NCBI RefSeq assembly: GCF_015291625.1
Contig: NZ_CP030047.1
Coordinates: 3,906,001-3,970,000 of the forward strand
Length of the DNA stretch: 64,000 nucleotides
Direction of reading: 5' to 3'
Source: Bradyrhizobium sp. CCBAU 53421
GTDB taxonomy: Bacteria > Pseudomonadota > Alphaproteobacteria > Rhizobiales > Xanthobacteraceae
Shown: positions 1 through 8,625 of the stretch, in pieces
Layout: each line of letters begins with the position of its first letter
Position numbering within the stretch: the stretch's first letter is position 1
Program-made: the position numbers and the translations under genes
Notes under the pieces: generated by a model
Databases searched by the model: none
What the model saw: the letters and a program-made list of their open reading frames with translations, nothing else
What the model was told of the DNA's origin: nothing

Positions 1-135
1 ACCAGGGTGATGGCTGAGATGGGCCTCAAACCGCCGGCCACCTCGTACAAATCGTTCTCGGTGATGGGCAAAACCTTCGATCCGGCCAAGCCCGACGATT
101 ATCTGGCGAGCTTCAAGATCAGGAAGTCGTCGTGA
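1..135 (+). CDS. ABC transporter substrate-binding protein, cyanate/nitrate type (C-terminal end only)
   Basis: Open from the first base of the window and ending at TGA 133-135; 44 codons are visible, ending in LASFKIRKSS. The tail has the look of NrtA/CmpA-type binding proteins (FDPAKPDDYL), which bind nitrate, bicarbonate or cyanate in the periplasm. The family call rests mainly on the permease, ATPase and cyanase genes that follow on the same strand, so this is most likely the CynA-like component. The N-terminus, signal peptide and ligand residues lie outside the window. Confidence 0.6.
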   Translation, partial: TRVMAEMGLKPPATSYKSFSVMGKTFDPAKPDDYLASFKIRKSS

Positions 136-149
136 GGCGAGACGCTTTT

Positions 150-291
150 TCCATGGCGTCGTCCCGGCGAAGGCCGGGACCCATAACCCCAACAGCCAGT
201 GATTCGGCACGGCGTCTCCCCGCGTGCCTTATCGCGACGGCACGGCGTATGGGTCCCGGCTCTCGCCGGGACGACGGGTTGAAAGAGTGGG
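150..291. repeat. GC-rich palindromic intergenic repeat inside the cyn operon
   Basis: Two inverted arms, CGTCCCGGCGAAGGCCGGGAC near 160-181 and GTCCCGGCTCTCGCCGGGAC near 253-273, flank about 70 bases. Each arm is itself a short hairpin. It fills the gap between the binding-protein and permease genes. An open frame runs through it into the permease, so an annotation starting at 224 would wrongly include repeat DNA in the protein. Confidence 0.75.
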
Positions 292-295
292 CGCG

Positions 296-1135
296 ATGAC
301 GCTGTCCCTCCGCCTTCGCGCCGCGATCGTCTCGCTTGCTCTGCTCGCGGCCTTCCTCGGCGCCTGGCACCTTGCCACCCGCAGCAGCGGCCCAACGGCG
401 GCCATGAGCCCCGAATACGCAAAACTGATGGGACTGACTGCGACCCAGGGCAAGTCGGCGATGCCCGGGCCGATCGATGTCGGCGCAAAACTGTGGGAGC
501 ATCTGAAGCGGCCGTTCTATGACAACGGGCCGAACGACAAGGGGCTCGGCATCCAGCTCGCCTATTCGATCGGGCGCGTCGGGCTCGGCTATCTCATCGC
601 GGTCATCGTCGCGATCCCGCTCGGCTTCATGATCGGGATGTCGCCCTTGATCAGCAAGGCGCTCGATCCGTTCATCCAGGTCTTGAAGCCGATCTCGCCG
701 TTGGCCTGGATGCCGCTTGCGCTCTACACCATCAAGGATTCCTCGATCTCGGCGATCTTCGTCATCTTCATCTGCTCGGTGTGGCCGATGCTGCTCAACA
801 CCGCGTTCGGCGTCGCCAGCGTGCGCAAGGAGTGGATCAACGTCGCGCGCACGCTCGAGGTCGGCACCGTCAGGCGCGCCTTCACCGTGATCCTGCCGGC
901 GGCGGCGCCGACGATCCTGACGGGCATGCGGATCTCGATCGGGATCGCCTGGCTCGTGATCGTCGCCGCCGAGATGCTGGTCGGCGGCACCGGCATCGGT
1001 TACTTCGTCTGGAACGAGTGGAATAATCTGTCGATCACCAACGTGATCATCGCGATCCTCTTGATCGGCCTCGTCGGCATGCTGCTCGACCAGGTGCTGG
1101 CGCGGTTCACGCGCATGGTGACGTTTCCGGAGTAG
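296..1135 (+). CDS. ABC transporter permease, cyanate/nitrate type (CynB/NrtB-like)
   Basis: A 279-residue inner-membrane permease with a MetI-type domain. The start MTLSLRLRAAI at 296 is chosen because the longer frame from 224 runs through a palindromic repeat. A first transmembrane segment lies near residues 8-25, followed by a periplasmic stretch and about five more helices. The coupling (EAA) loop is visible as NVARTLEVGTVRRAFTVILP. The family, with NrtB, CynB and SsuC, moves small oxyanions and cyanate. It ends 2 bases before the ATPase gene, and cynS follows, so cyanate is the inferred substrate. Confidence 0.85.
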   Translation: MTLSLRLRAAIVSLALLAAFLGAWHLATRSSGPTAAMSPEYAKLMGLTATQGKSAMPGPIDVGAKLWEHLKRPFYDNGPNDKGLGIQLAYSIGRVGLGYLIAVIVAIPLGFMIGMSPLISKALDPFIQVLKPISPLAWMPLALYTIKDSSISAIFVIFICSVWPMLLNTAFGVASVRKEWINVARTLEVGTVRRAFTVILPAAAPTILTGMRISIGIAWLVIVAAEMLVGGTGIGYFVWNEWNNLSITNVIIAILLIGLVGMLLDQVLARFTRMVTFPE

Positions 1136-1137
1136 CG

Positions 1138-2049
1138 ATGACTGACAGGTTCATCTCCATCGAGGGCATCGCCCGCCGTTATCCCGGCGCGGGCGGCGGC
1201 ACCACCACGGTGTTCGAGAACTTCTGGCTGTCGATGGCGCGCGGCGAGTTCGGCTGCGTGATCGGCCATTCCGGCTGCGGCAAGACCACGGTGCTGAACA
1301 TCCTCGCCGGGCTCGACGAGCCGAGCGAAGGGACTGTCATCGTCGACGGGCAGGGGATCGAAGGCACCAGCCTCGACCGCGCCGTGATCTTCCAGAGCCA
1401 TGCGCTGCTGCCGTGGCGCACGGTGCTCGGCAACGTCGCCTATGCCGTCAGCTCGAAATGGCGCAAATGGGATCGCGCGCGGGTGAAGGCGCATGCGCAG
1501 AAGTTCATCGATCTTGTCGGGCTGACCGGCTCGGAACACAAGCATCCGTCCGAACTGTCCGGCGGCATGAAGCAGCGCGTCGGCATTGCGCGTGCGCTGT
1601 CGATAACGCCGAAGATCATGCTGATGGACGAGCCGTTCTCGGCGCTGGACGCGCTGACCCGCGGCACCTTGCAGGACGAGGTGCGGCGCATCTGCCTGGA
1701 GACCGGGCAGACCACCTTCATGATCACCCACGACGTGGATGAAGCGATCTTCCTCGCCGACAAGATCTTCCTGATGACAAACGGCCCCGGTGCCGTGCTT
1801 GCCGAGATCGTCGAGAACCCGCTGCCGAAGGAGCGCGGCCGCATCGACCTGCACCGCCATCCCTACTACTATGCGCTGCGCAACCATATCGTCGATTTCC
1901 TGGTCAGCCGCAGCAAGAGCTTTGCTGCCGAGGTGACCGGCCACGATCCGCGCCACGTGCCGACGGTGCGGCCCGGCGTCGGCGAGCCCACCATCGTCTC
2001 GCCGCCGCGTGTCGTCGAACCCAATCCTGCGCAGAGCATTGCGCGCTGA
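1138..2049 (+). CDS. ABC transporter ATP-binding protein, cyanate/nitrate type (CynD/NrtD-like)
   Basis: A 303-residue ABC ATPase that powers the preceding permease. It has Walker A GHSGCGKTT near residues 42-50, the Q-loop FQSHALLPWRT, the signature LSGGMKQRVGIARAL, Walker B IMLMDEPFSALDAL and the switch His in MITHDVDEA. The arrangement matches the NrtD/SsuB/TauB group. About 50 residues beyond the nucleotide-binding domain show no known domain. It lies two bases after the permease and 18 bases before cynS, so the three genes should be co-transcribed. Confidence 0.9.
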   Translation: MTDRFISIEGIARRYPGAGGGTTTVFENFWLSMARGEFGCVIGHSGCGKTTVLNILAGLDEPSEGTVIVDGQGIEGTSLDRAVIFQSHALLPWRTVLGNVAYAVSSKWRKWDRARVKAHAQKFIDLVGLTGSEHKHPSELSGGMKQRVGIARALSITPKIMLMDEPFSALDALTRGTLQDEVRRICLETGQTTFMITHDVDEAIFLADKIFLMTNGPGAVLAEIVENPLPKERGRIDLHRHPYYYALRNHIVDFLVSRSKSFAAEVTGHDPRHVPTVRPGVGEPTIVSPPRVVEPNPAQSIAR

Positions 2050-2067
2050 AGCCTGAGGAGGAACCCC

Positions 2068-2556
2068 ATGAAACGCGAAGACCTCACCGAGAAGCTGCTC
2101 GACATCAAGCGCGAGAAAGGCTGGAGCTGGAAGCACATCTGCGAGAAGATCGGCGGCTATTCCGAAGTGCTGATCGTCGGCGCCATCCTCGGCCAGATGA
2201 AGCTGACAAAACCGCAGGCGGCCAATGCCGGCGAGCTGTTCGGGCTGTCGAAGGCCGAGACCGCGATGCTCAACGAGGTGCCGATGCGCGGCACCGGCAC
2301 GCCGATGCCGCCGACCGATCCGCTGATCTACCGCTTCTACGAGATGGTGATGGTGAACGGCCCGGCGTGGAAGGCGCTGATCGAGGAGGAATTCGGCGAC
2401 GGCATCATGTCGGCGATCGACTTCGACATGGCGATGGAGCGTGTCGCCAACCCGAAGGGCGACCGGGTCAAGATCACCATGAGCGGCAAGTTCCTGCCGT
2501 ACAAATATTACGGCGCCAGCGGCAACGTGCCGGAATATGGCTTCAAGGAAGGCTGA
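2068..2556 (+). CDS. cynS: Cyanate hydratase (cyanase)
   Basis: A 162-residue cyanase, the usual length, catalysing bicarbonate-dependent breakdown of cyanate to ammonia and carbon dioxide in the cytoplasm. The N-terminal helix-turn-helix-like oligomerisation region is followed by the catalytic C-terminal domain. The catalytic triad known from E. coli (Arg96, Glu99, Ser122) appears as Arg89, Glu92 (YRFYE) and Ser115 (GIMSAIDF). A strong ribosome site GAGGAGG sits 7 bases before the ATG. As last gene of the transporter operon it detoxifies, or recovers nitrogen from, imported cyanate. No carbonic anhydrase (CynT) gene is adjacent. Confidence 0.97.
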   Translation: MKREDLTEKLLDIKREKGWSWKHICEKIGGYSEVLIVGAILGQMKLTKPQAANAGELFGLSKAETAMLNEVPMRGTGTPMPPTDPLIYRFYEMVMVNGPAWKALIEEEFGDGIMSAIDFDMAMERVANPKGDRVKITMSGKFLPYKYYGASGNVPEYGFKEG

Positions 2557-2567
2557 GCGAGCGGATT

Positions 2568-2605
2568 GGTGAGTAGCGAATAGTGCCCTCTATTCGCTAC
2601 TCACC
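2568..2605. terminator. Perfect 16-bp hairpin after cynS
   Basis: GGTGAGTAGCGAATAG at 2568-2583 pairs perfectly with CTATTCGCTACTCACC at 2590-2605 around a six-base loop. It lies 12 bases beyond the cynS stop. No clean T-run follows, so it may stabilise the 3' end or be a mobile palindrome rather than a classical terminator. Confidence 0.55.
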
Positions 2606-2654
2606 ACTCATTGTTCGCTTCTAGAGCTCGCGGCGAAGCCGCCTATCGTACCGC

Positions 2655-2716
2655 ATATGCGAACGATGGATGCTTCGTCGCCTTAGCGCAAACCTGCTCG
2701 CAATGACGGCTTGCCG
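2655..2716. repeat. Degraded half of a GCGAAGCAATCCA-type palindrome
   Basis: GATGGATGCTTCGTCGCC and CTCGCAATGACGG match the right half of the fuller palindromes at 28305-28391 and 58334-58418. The left half is missing. It lies between cynS and the converging gene. Confidence 0.5.
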
Positions 2717-2721
2717 CTAGA

Positions 2722-3546
2722 TTATCGGCGGCTGGCAGCGAACATGTCGCGCACCTCCTTCACCGGCGCCATGTCGCGCACGAAGCTGAACGCACCCTGA
2801 TCCTTCATCTCGCGGGCAGCACGCAGGAATGCGGCCAGCGCGTGGCGCTGCATCGCGCCGCCGACGCTGATGCGCTTGACGCCGGCGGCCGCGATCTGCT
2901 CGACGGTCAGGGTCGGATCGGCAAAACCCGTCACGAGGTTGAACGGCCGCTTCACGGCCGACACCACGGTCTTGATGGTGCCGATGTCGTAAAGGCCAGG
3001 CGAATACAGCACGTCGGCGCCGGCCGCCTCGAATGCCTGCAGCCGCCTGATCGTGTCGTCGAGATCCTTGCGGCCGTGCAGGAAGTTCTCGGCACGCGCG
3101 GTCAACGTGAACGGGAACGGCAGCGCGCGTGCCGCCTCGACGGCGGCCTGAACCCGCTCGACCGCGAGCGAGAAGTCGTAGATCGGACGCTGCGGATTGC
3201 CGGTCGAATCCTCGATCGAGCCGCCGACCACGCCGGCTTCCGCCGCGCGGGTGATCGCCCTTGCCGCGGTCTTCGGATCGTCGGCGCCGCAATTTTCCAG
3301 ATCGGCGTTGACGGGCAGGTCGGTGGCATCAGTGATCACCCGGCAGTTCTCGATGATGGCATCGAGGCTGACGGTTGCGCTGCCGAGCGTGTTGGCGAGC
3401 CCGAGGCTCGTGGTCGCGAGCGCCTCGAAGCCCATCGCGGCGAGCAGCTTCGCCGTGCCGGCATCCCACGGATTCGGGATGATGAAGGCGCCGGGGCGCT
3501 GATGCAGGTCGCGAAACCGTGCTGCCTTGTCTGCCTGGGTGCGCAT
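2722..3546 (-). CDS. Isocitrate lyase/phosphoenolpyruvate mutase family protein
   Basis: A 274-residue single-domain TIM-barrel protein of the PEP mutase/isocitrate lyase superfamily. Visible landmarks are PNPWDAGTAKLLAAMGFEAL near the N-terminus, LPVNADLENCG (metal-binding region), GGSIEDSTG and TARAENFL. The superfamily makes or breaks C-C or C-P bonds next to a carboxylate. This subgroup (2-methylisocitrate lyase-like, carboxyphosphonoenolpyruvate mutase-like) is mostly uncharacterised and the substrate cannot be read from sequence. It is divergent from a LysR regulator 113 bases away, which probably controls it. Confidence 0.85.
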   Translation of the reverse strand: MRTQADKAARFRDLHQRPGAFIIPNPWDAGTAKLLAAMGFEALATTSLGLANTLGSATVSLDAIIENCRVITDATDLPVNADLENCGADDPKTAARAITRAAEAGVVGGSIEDSTGNPQRPIYDFSLAVERVQAAVEAARALPFPFTLTARAENFLHGRKDLDDTIRRLQAFEAAGADVLYSPGLYDIGTIKTVVSAVKRPFNLVTGFADPTLTVEQIAAAGVKRISVGGAMQRHALAAFLRAAREMKDQGAFSFVRDMAPVKEVRDMFAASRR

Positions 3547-3659
3547 GTGAACTCCTGCTGGTTGGAAAAAGCGACTGGCAGCAGCGATAGGGCGGTTTCA
3601 GCCATCAGACAAATTTGTTATTTCTCTCGATATGATCAGTTTTTTGCATGAGGTCAGGG

Positions 3660-4604
3660 ATGGACAGCGACGCGCTCAACACGTTTCTGGTGGTGCACCG
3701 CCGCGGCGGAATCTCGAATGCCGCGAAAGCGCTGCATCGCTCGCAGCCTGCGATCTCGCGGCGCATCGCGCTGCTCGAGCAGGGGCTCGGCGTGCCGTTG
3801 TTCGAGCGCATTGCAGGCAAGACGAGATTGAGCGATGCGGGGCGGGTGATGGTGCCCTATGCCGAACGGGCGGTCGCGGCGGCGCAGGATGCCGAGAACG
3901 CGGTGCGCGCGCTGCTGTGCGACAATTCCGGTCCGGTGGCGCTGGCGGTGACCGGCACACTTGCGGGCGAGCGTCTCTCGAAAGTGCTGAAGCGTTTTGC
4001 CCGCCGGCATCCGGATGTCGCGCTGACGCTGCGCACCGCGACCAGTGCCGAGGTCAGCGATCTGATCCGGCGCGGCGAGGCGACGATCGGGCTGCGCTAC
4101 GATCGCGACCGCTCAGGCGACCTCGATTGCGAGGTGCTGTTCGCCGAGCCGCTCGGCGTGGTCTGCGCGCCGGACCATCCGTTGGCGGGACGCCGGGTTG
4201 GCAGGCTCGCTGAGCTCAGGGACGAGCGCTGGATCGCATTTCCCGAAGTACCGGGGCGGCGCGAGATCACCGCCTCGCATGTGTTCGCCCTGTTCCTGAC
4301 CCAGGGGCTCGGCGAGGTCGCCTGGACGCCGGTCGACAGCCTCACGGCGCAGAAGCGGCTGGTCGAAGCCGGGCTCGGGATCGCACTGCTGTCGCAGAGC
4401 AACGCAGCGGAAGAGCTGCGCACCGGGTCGATCGCGACGATCCGCGTCGGCAATCTCACCGCAAGTCATGATGTCGTCGCGGTGACGCGGCATGGCGGCT
4501 TTCTCAGCGCCGCCTCGCGCCGCCTGCTCGATATCATCAGGGCCGATTTCACCAGGGCGAGGGGCACAAACGCGTCGCGCCGGAACGGTGTCCGGCGCGT
4601 TTAG
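3660..4604 (+). CDS. LysR family transcriptional regulator
   Basis: A 314-residue LysR-type regulator. The N-terminal winged helix-turn-helix covers about residues 1-60 (GGISNAAKALHRSQPAISRR, then LLEQGLGVPLFER). A periplasmic-binding-protein-like effector domain follows from about residue 90. The start at 3660 (MDSDALNTF) is preferred over the ATG at 3648 because GAGGT lies six bases upstream of it. LysR regulators commonly control a divergent neighbour, here the PEP mutase-family gene. The effector is unknown. Confidence 0.9.
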   Translation: MDSDALNTFLVVHRRGGISNAAKALHRSQPAISRRIALLEQGLGVPLFERIAGKTRLSDAGRVMVPYAERAVAAAQDAENAVRALLCDNSGPVALAVTGTLAGERLSKVLKRFARRHPDVALTLRTATSAEVSDLIRRGEATIGLRYDRDRSGDLDCEVLFAEPLGVVCAPDHPLAGRRVGRLAELRDERWIAFPEVPGRREITASHVFALFLTQGLGEVAWTPVDSLTAQKRLVEAGLGIALLSQSNAAEELRTGSIATIRVGNLTASHDVVAVTRHGGFLSAASRRLLDIIRADFTRARGTNASRRNGVRRV

Positions 4605-4637
4605 AAAGTCGAATTGGAGCCGAGGTGGCGCCTGAAC

Positions 4638-4961
4638 TCAGGTTCCTGCCTTCACCTGCGCTGCCGCCACCGCCAGCAGCTCGTCCATCTTGGCGCGAAC
4701 ATCGCGCTCGGTGGTGGCCTGGCCCTTGGCGGTGAGGTCCCTCAGGACCTTGTGCAGCACGTCATTGTCGCCGGCTTCCTCGAAATCGGCGGCGACCACC
4801 TCCTTGGCATAGGCGTTGGCGGCGTCGCCGGTGATGCCGAGCTTCTCGGCGGCCCACAGGCCGAGCAGCTTGTTCCGGCGCGCTTCGGCCTTGAACTTCT
4901 GCTCCTCGTCGAGGGCGAACTTCTTCTCGAAACCTTCCTCGCGCTTGTCGAATTCGTTCAT
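4638..4961 (-). CDS. ATPase inhibitor zeta subunit (DUF1476)
   Basis: A 107-residue soluble helical protein of DUF1476, the family identified in Paracoccus denitrificans as the zeta subunit that inhibits the F1Fo-ATPase of alphaproteobacteria. The N-terminus FDKREEGFEKKFALDEE is the conserved inhibitory region, and KLLGLWAAEKLG and AYAKEVVAADFEE are family blocks. Its place beside purC is common in Rhizobiales. It is transcribed away from purC. Confidence 0.93.
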   Translation of the reverse strand: MNEFDKREEGFEKKFALDEEQKFKAEARRNKLLGLWAAEKLGITGDAANAYAKEVVAADFEEAGDNDVLHKVLRDLTAKGQATTERDVRAKMDELLAVAAAQVKAGT

Positions 4962-5309
4962 GCCGAAGTTCCAATTCCCTGCTGATTGGCGGGCCGATGC
5001 TCGTTGCGGCAGCCCCGGTGCCTGCCTAGATAAGTTGGAGGAATCGGCAAGACAACGAGCCGTTAAGCCGCAGGCAAAACAGGCGGAATCGGGCCTTTTT
5101 GATAGGGCGGTATAAGTGCCCTGAAGGGGGCACTATCGATTGTGCTGGATGGGCCAATCGGATAGGTTGCCAACAGGCATGGTTCTTGTTCTGTTTCCAG
5201 TTGGATTGCCCAGGTTCCAGGCCTCCGCGGCAGCTCCGTCGTGGGTCGTAACCCCAAGTCATCCGGAGCACCCAAATCCATGGATTTCAACAAAACACGG
5301 TACATCCCA
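4962..5309. other. Intergenic region between the zeta subunit gene and purC
   Basis: 348 bases without a convincing gene. A short hairpin, AGTGCCC paired with GGGCACT, lies near 5116-5135. The region should hold both divergent promoters, but I could not assign -35/-10 boxes. An in-frame ATG at 5280 would extend PurC by 10 residues that are not typical of the family. Confidence 0.5.
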
Positions 5310-6077
5310 ATGAGCCGTCGACGCCGTATTTATGAAGGCAAGGCCAAGGTGCTTTACGAAGGCCCCGAGCCGGGAACCCTGATCCAGCACTTCAAGGACG
5401 ACGCGACCGCGTTCAACGCCAAGAAACACCAGGTGATCGAGGGCAAGGGCGTCCTCAACAACCGAATCTCGGAGTACCTGTTTCAGCACCTCAACGACAT
5501 CGGGGTGCCGACCCACTTCATCCGCCGCCTCAACATGCGCGAGCAGCTGATTCGCGAGGTCGAGATCGTGCCGCTCGAGGTGGTGGTGCGGAACGTCGCC
5601 GCCGGTTCGCTGTCGCAGCGGCTCGGGATCGAGGAGGGCACCCAGCTGCCGCGCTCGATCATCGAGTTCTACTACAAGAACGACCAGCTCAACGACCCCA
5701 TGGTGTCGGAAGAGCACATCACCGCGTTCGGCTGGGCCACGCCGCAGGAGATCGACGACATCATGGCGCTCGCGATCCGCGTCAACGACTTCCTGACCGG
5801 CCTCTTCCTCGGCATCGGCATCCGCCTCGTCGACTTCAAGATGGAGTGCGGGCGGCTGTTCGAGAACGAGATGATGCGGATCATCGTCGCCGACGAGATC
5901 TCGCCGGACTCCTGCCGGCTGTGGGACATCAAGTCGAACGAGAAGCTGGACAAGGACCGATTCCGCCGCGATCTCGGCGGCCTGCTCGAGGCCTACACCG
6001 AAGTCGCCAAGCGCCTCGGCATCCTGATCGAAAATGAACGGCCGGCCGGAAGCGGGCCTGTGCTGGTGAAGAGCTAA
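5310..6077 (+). CDS. purC: Phosphoribosylaminoimidazole-succinocarboxamide synthase
   Basis: A 255-residue SAICAR synthetase that ligates aspartate to CAIR with ATP in de novo purine synthesis. The start [18 protein letters not shown] at 5310 gives the usual Rhizobiales length; the open frame extends further up without family-like sequence. Conserved blocks include [12 protein letters not shown] (nucleotide region), [30 protein letters not shown] and [10 protein letters not shown]. It heads the purC-purS cluster, with purS 9 bases downstream. Confidence 0.97.
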   Translation: MSRRRRIYEGKAKVLYEGPEPGTLIQHFKDDATAFNAKKHQVIEGKGVLNNRISEYLFQHLNDIGVPTHFIRRLNMREQLIREVEIVPLEVVVRNVAAGSLSQRLGIEEGTQLPRSIIEFYYKNDQLNDPMVSEEHITAFGWATPQEIDDIMALAIRVNDFLTGLFLGIGIRLVDFKMECGRLFENEMMRIIVADEISPDSCRLWDIKSNEKLDKDRFRRDLGGLLEAYTEVAKRLGILIENERPAGSGPVLVKS

Positions 6078-6086
6078 GAGGCAATC

Positions 6087-6329
6087 GTGAAGGCACGTGT
6101 GACTGTGACATTGAAGTCGGGCATCCTCGATCCGCAGGGCAAGGCGATCGAGGGCGCGCTGAAATCGCTCGGCGTCGATGGCGTCGCCAGCGTTCGCCAG
6201 GGCAAGGTGTTCGACATCGAGCTCGCCGCGACCGACAAGGCCAAGGCGGAGGCGGCGCTGAAGGCCGCGGCCGACAAGCTGCTGGCGAACACCGTCATCG
6301 AGAACTACCGGGTCGAGGTTCTGGGCTGA
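6087..6329 (+). CDS. purS: Phosphoribosylformylglycinamidine synthase subunit PurS
   Basis: An 80-residue PurS protein. It bridges the glutaminase PurQ and the synthetase PurL in the three-part FGAM synthase and helps channel ammonia. Family landmarks are the start MKARVTVTLKSGILDPQG, VRQGKVFDIEL and the end LLANTVIENYRVEVL. It sits between purC and a gene for a secreted protein of unknown function, with purQ beyond that. Confidence 0.97.
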   Translation: MKARVTVTLKSGILDPQGKAIEGALKSLGVDGVASVRQGKVFDIELAATDKAKAEAALKAAADKLLANTVIENYRVEVLG

Positions 6330-6342
6330 CCGGGCGCGCCAA

Positions 6343-6924
6343 ATGATGACAGCCGCTCCCGCCTGTTTTCGCAGTGACCGAATCTTTATCCGTGCGCTGT
6401 TGGCCGGCTTGCTGACGGCAGCCGGAATCGGCGGGGCTTCGGCCCAACCGGCGCCGGCAGCGCCGGCTGCGACGACGCAGGCGCCGCCGTTCTCGATCAG
6501 CGGATGGAGCTACGAGCGCCGCGGCTCCGATATGCATACGTTCCGCTGCGCGCAAGCGTCCTGCGGCGCGGGCTCCAAGGTGAGCTATCGGTATTACACC
6601 GGCGGAAAGCAGATGACGCTCGACCAGTTCCGTGCGGGGCAGGAGCAGATCATCAAGGCGCTGGAGCAGCGGACGCCCGGACAGCGCATCACGCTGCTCG
6701 GCGTCGACGGCGACAAGGGCACGGCGATGCCGCGCATGTTCAAGGCACGGCGCCTGACCGTGACCGCCGATGGTGCAAGCGAGTATCAAGTCAGCGGCTT
6801 GCTGATTGGCGGACAAGGCTCCGCCAGCCTGATCAGTTCGGCGCGTGACGAAAAAGCCAGCAACGACAATTATGCCAAGTTTGCCGCCGCAGCGAAGCTC
6901 GTGCTGGCGCCCAAAACCAGGTGA
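6343..6924 (+). CDS. Secreted protein of unknown function between purS and purQ
   Basis: A 193-residue protein with a long positively charged N-terminus, a hydrophobic stretch ([20 protein letters not shown], residues 14-33) and a likely cleavage after ASAQ. A Pro/Ala-rich linker and a 150-residue domain follow ([37 protein letters not shown]). Two Cys (FRCAQASCG) could form a disulfide in the periplasm. No known family is recognised. The second start at 6346 is equally possible. It lies 13 bases after purS and 4 bases before purQ on the same strand, so it should be transcribed with them although a role in purine synthesis is unlikely. Confidence 0.75.
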   Translation: MMTAAPACFRSDRIFIRALLAGLLTAAGIGGASAQPAPAAPAATTQAPPFSISGWSYERRGSDMHTFRCAQASCGAGSKVSYRYYTGGKQMTLDQFRAGQEQIIKALEQRTPGQRITLLGVDGDKGTAMPRMFKARRLTVTADGASEYQVSGLLIGGQGSASLISSARDEKASNDNYAKFAAAAKLVLAPKTR

Positions 6925-6928
6925 TGGA

Positions 6929-7630
6929 ATGAAATCAGCGGTCCTCGTCTTCCCCGGCATCAATCGCGAGCGCGACATGGCGCGCGCGCTCAAGCTCGCA
7001 TCCGGCAATGAGACCGCGATGGTCTGGCACGCCGAGACCGCGCTGCCCAAGGGCACCGACCTCGTGGTGGTGCCCGGTGGCTTCTCCTACGGCGACTATC
7101 TGCGCTGCGGCGCGATCGCGGCCCGTGCGCCCGTGATGGACGCGGTGCGCGACTTCGCAGCCAAGGGCGGCCTCGTGCTCGGCGTCTGCAACGGCTTCCA
7201 GATCCTCTGCGAGTCCGGGCTGTTGCCGGGCGTCTTGATGCGCAATGCCGGGCTGAAATTCGTCTGCCGCGACGTGCACATGAAGGTCGAGCGCTCCGAC
7301 ACCCCGTTCACCCGCGGCTACAATGCTGGCCAGGTGATCCGCGTTCCGGTGGCGCATGGCGAGGGCAATTACGAGGCGGACGAGGAGACGCTGAAGCGGC
7401 TCGAGGGCGACGGGCGGGTGCTCTACCGCTATTGCTCTGCCGATGGTGTGGTCGACGAGACCTCGAACTTCAACGGCGCCGCGCATTCGATCGCCGGCAT
7501 CGTCAACGAGCGCGGCAACGTGCTCGGTATGATGCCGCATCCGGAGAACCACGTCGAAGAGATCATGGGCTGCACCGACGGTCGCGGCCTGTTCGCAGGG
7601 CTGGTCCAGCAGTTCGAAAAGGCGGCCTAA
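6929..7630 (+). CDS. purQ: Phosphoribosylformylglycinamidine synthase subunit PurQ (glutaminase)
   Basis: A 233-residue class I glutamine amidotransferase supplying ammonia to PurL. The start [17 protein letters not shown] at 6929 is the family start; the longer frame from 6845 overlaps the upstream gene. The nucleophile Cys lies in [10 protein letters not shown], and the His/Glu of the triad lie in [11 protein letters not shown] near the C-terminus. It is part of the purC-purS-purQ cluster; purL is 7.4 kb further on, separated by accessory genes and an IS element. Confidence 0.97.
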   Translation: MKSAVLVFPGINRERDMARALKLASGNETAMVWHAETALPKGTDLVVVPGGFSYGDYLRCGAIAARAPVMDAVRDFAAKGGLVLGVCNGFQILCESGLLPGVLMRNAGLKFVCRDVHMKVERSDTPFTRGYNAGQVIRVPVAHGEGNYEADEETLKRLEGDGRVLYRYCSADGVVDETSNFNGAAHSIAGIVNERGNVLGMMPHPENHVEEIMGCTDGRGLFAGLVQQFEKAA

Positions 7631-7635
7631 CCATC

Positions 7636-8616
7636 ATGTTTGAAAGGTGCCTTGCCGCAGCAGCAGCTGCATTCGTGCTGCTTGCGACTGCCGCGCACGC
7701 CCAGGACACCTCAAAGCTGGACTTCCCGAAGCGTCCGATCACGATGATCGTACCGTTCACGGCGGGTGGCACCTCGGACGTCATCGCCCGCGCGGTCGCC
7801 GACCAGATGAGCGCGGCGCTTGGCCAGAGCATCATCATCGAGAATGTCGGCGGCGCCGGCGGCTCGACCGCGCTAACCCGCGCGGCACGCGCCGAGCCGG
7901 ACGGCTATACCATCGCGATCGGCAATGCCGGCACCAATGCCGCGACCTACACGATCTATCCGAAGCTGGCGTTTACGCCCGACTCCTTCGCGCCGATCGC
8001 CGTGGTCGCAAAGACCTTCGGCATCGTCGCGCTACGCAAGGATTTTCCGGCCAAGGACCTCAAGGAATTCATCAACTACGCGAAGAAGAATCCGGGCAAG
8101 GTCAATCTCGGCCATGCCGGCGTCGGCTCCTCGAATTACCTGATCTGCAAGAGCTTCGTGCATGCCGCCGGGATCGACGTGCAGCTGGTCGGCTATCGCG
8201 GCGCGGCGCTCGCGCTGACGGATGCGATCGGCAGCCAGATCGACGGCGTCTGCGATGCCGCAGCCTCGGTGTCGCAGGCGATCGACGACAAGCTCGTAAA
8301 GGCGGTCGTGGTCGGCTCGACCGTGCGGCTCGCCTCGCTGCCGGACTTGCCGACCTCGGCCGAGGCCGGGCTGGCCGAGTTCGAGGCGCAAGGCTGGAAC
8401 GGCCTGTTCGCGCCGAAGGGCACCCCGCCCGAGATCATCGCCAAGCTCAACGCCGCGGCGCGCAGCGCGGTCGCGAGCGAGGCGGTGAAGAAGCGCTTCG
8501 TCGATCTGTCGACCGTTGCCCCCGATGCCGACGAGCTCGCGCCCGCGGCGCTGCAGCAGCTCGTGACGCGCGACGTCGCGAAGTACCGCGCGCTGCTGGC
8601 GGACGACAAGAAGTAG
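7636..8616 (+). CDS. Tripartite tricarboxylate transporter substrate-binding protein (Bug/TctC family)
   Basis: A 326-residue periplasmic binding protein. The signal peptide MFERCLAAAAAAFVLLATAAHAQ is followed by the Bug-family opening FPKRPITMIVPFTAGGTSDV and by ENVGGAGGSTA. These proteins bind carboxylates, dicarboxylates or aromatic acids, usually for a TctAB permease. No TctA or TctB gene is nearby, so it is an orphan like many Bug proteins. It begins 5 bases after purQ. The ligand is unknown. Confidence 0.88.
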   Translation: MFERCLAAAAAAFVLLATAAHAQDTSKLDFPKRPITMIVPFTAGGTSDVIARAVADQMSAALGQSIIIENVGGAGGSTALTRAARAEPDGYTIAIGNAGTNAATYTIYPKLAFTPDSFAPIAVVAKTFGIVALRKDFPAKDLKEFINYAKKNPGKVNLGHAGVGSSNYLICKSFVHAAGIDVQLVGYRGAALALTDAIGSQIDGVCDAAASVSQAIDDKLVKAVVVGSTVRLASLPDLPTSAEAGLAEFEAQGWNGLFAPKGTPPEIIAKLNAAARSAVASEAVKKRFVDLSTVAPDADELAPAALQQLVTRDVAKYRALLADDKK

Positions 8617-8625
8617 CCGGAACGC

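Noticed and set aside
224..295. Upstream extension of the permease from ATG 224
   Set aside because: This part is a palindromic repeat; the family-like N-terminus begins at 296.
6087..7630. A purine riboswitch ahead of purS or purQ
   Set aside because: Gaps between these genes are 9, 13 and 4 bases, too short for an aptamer.
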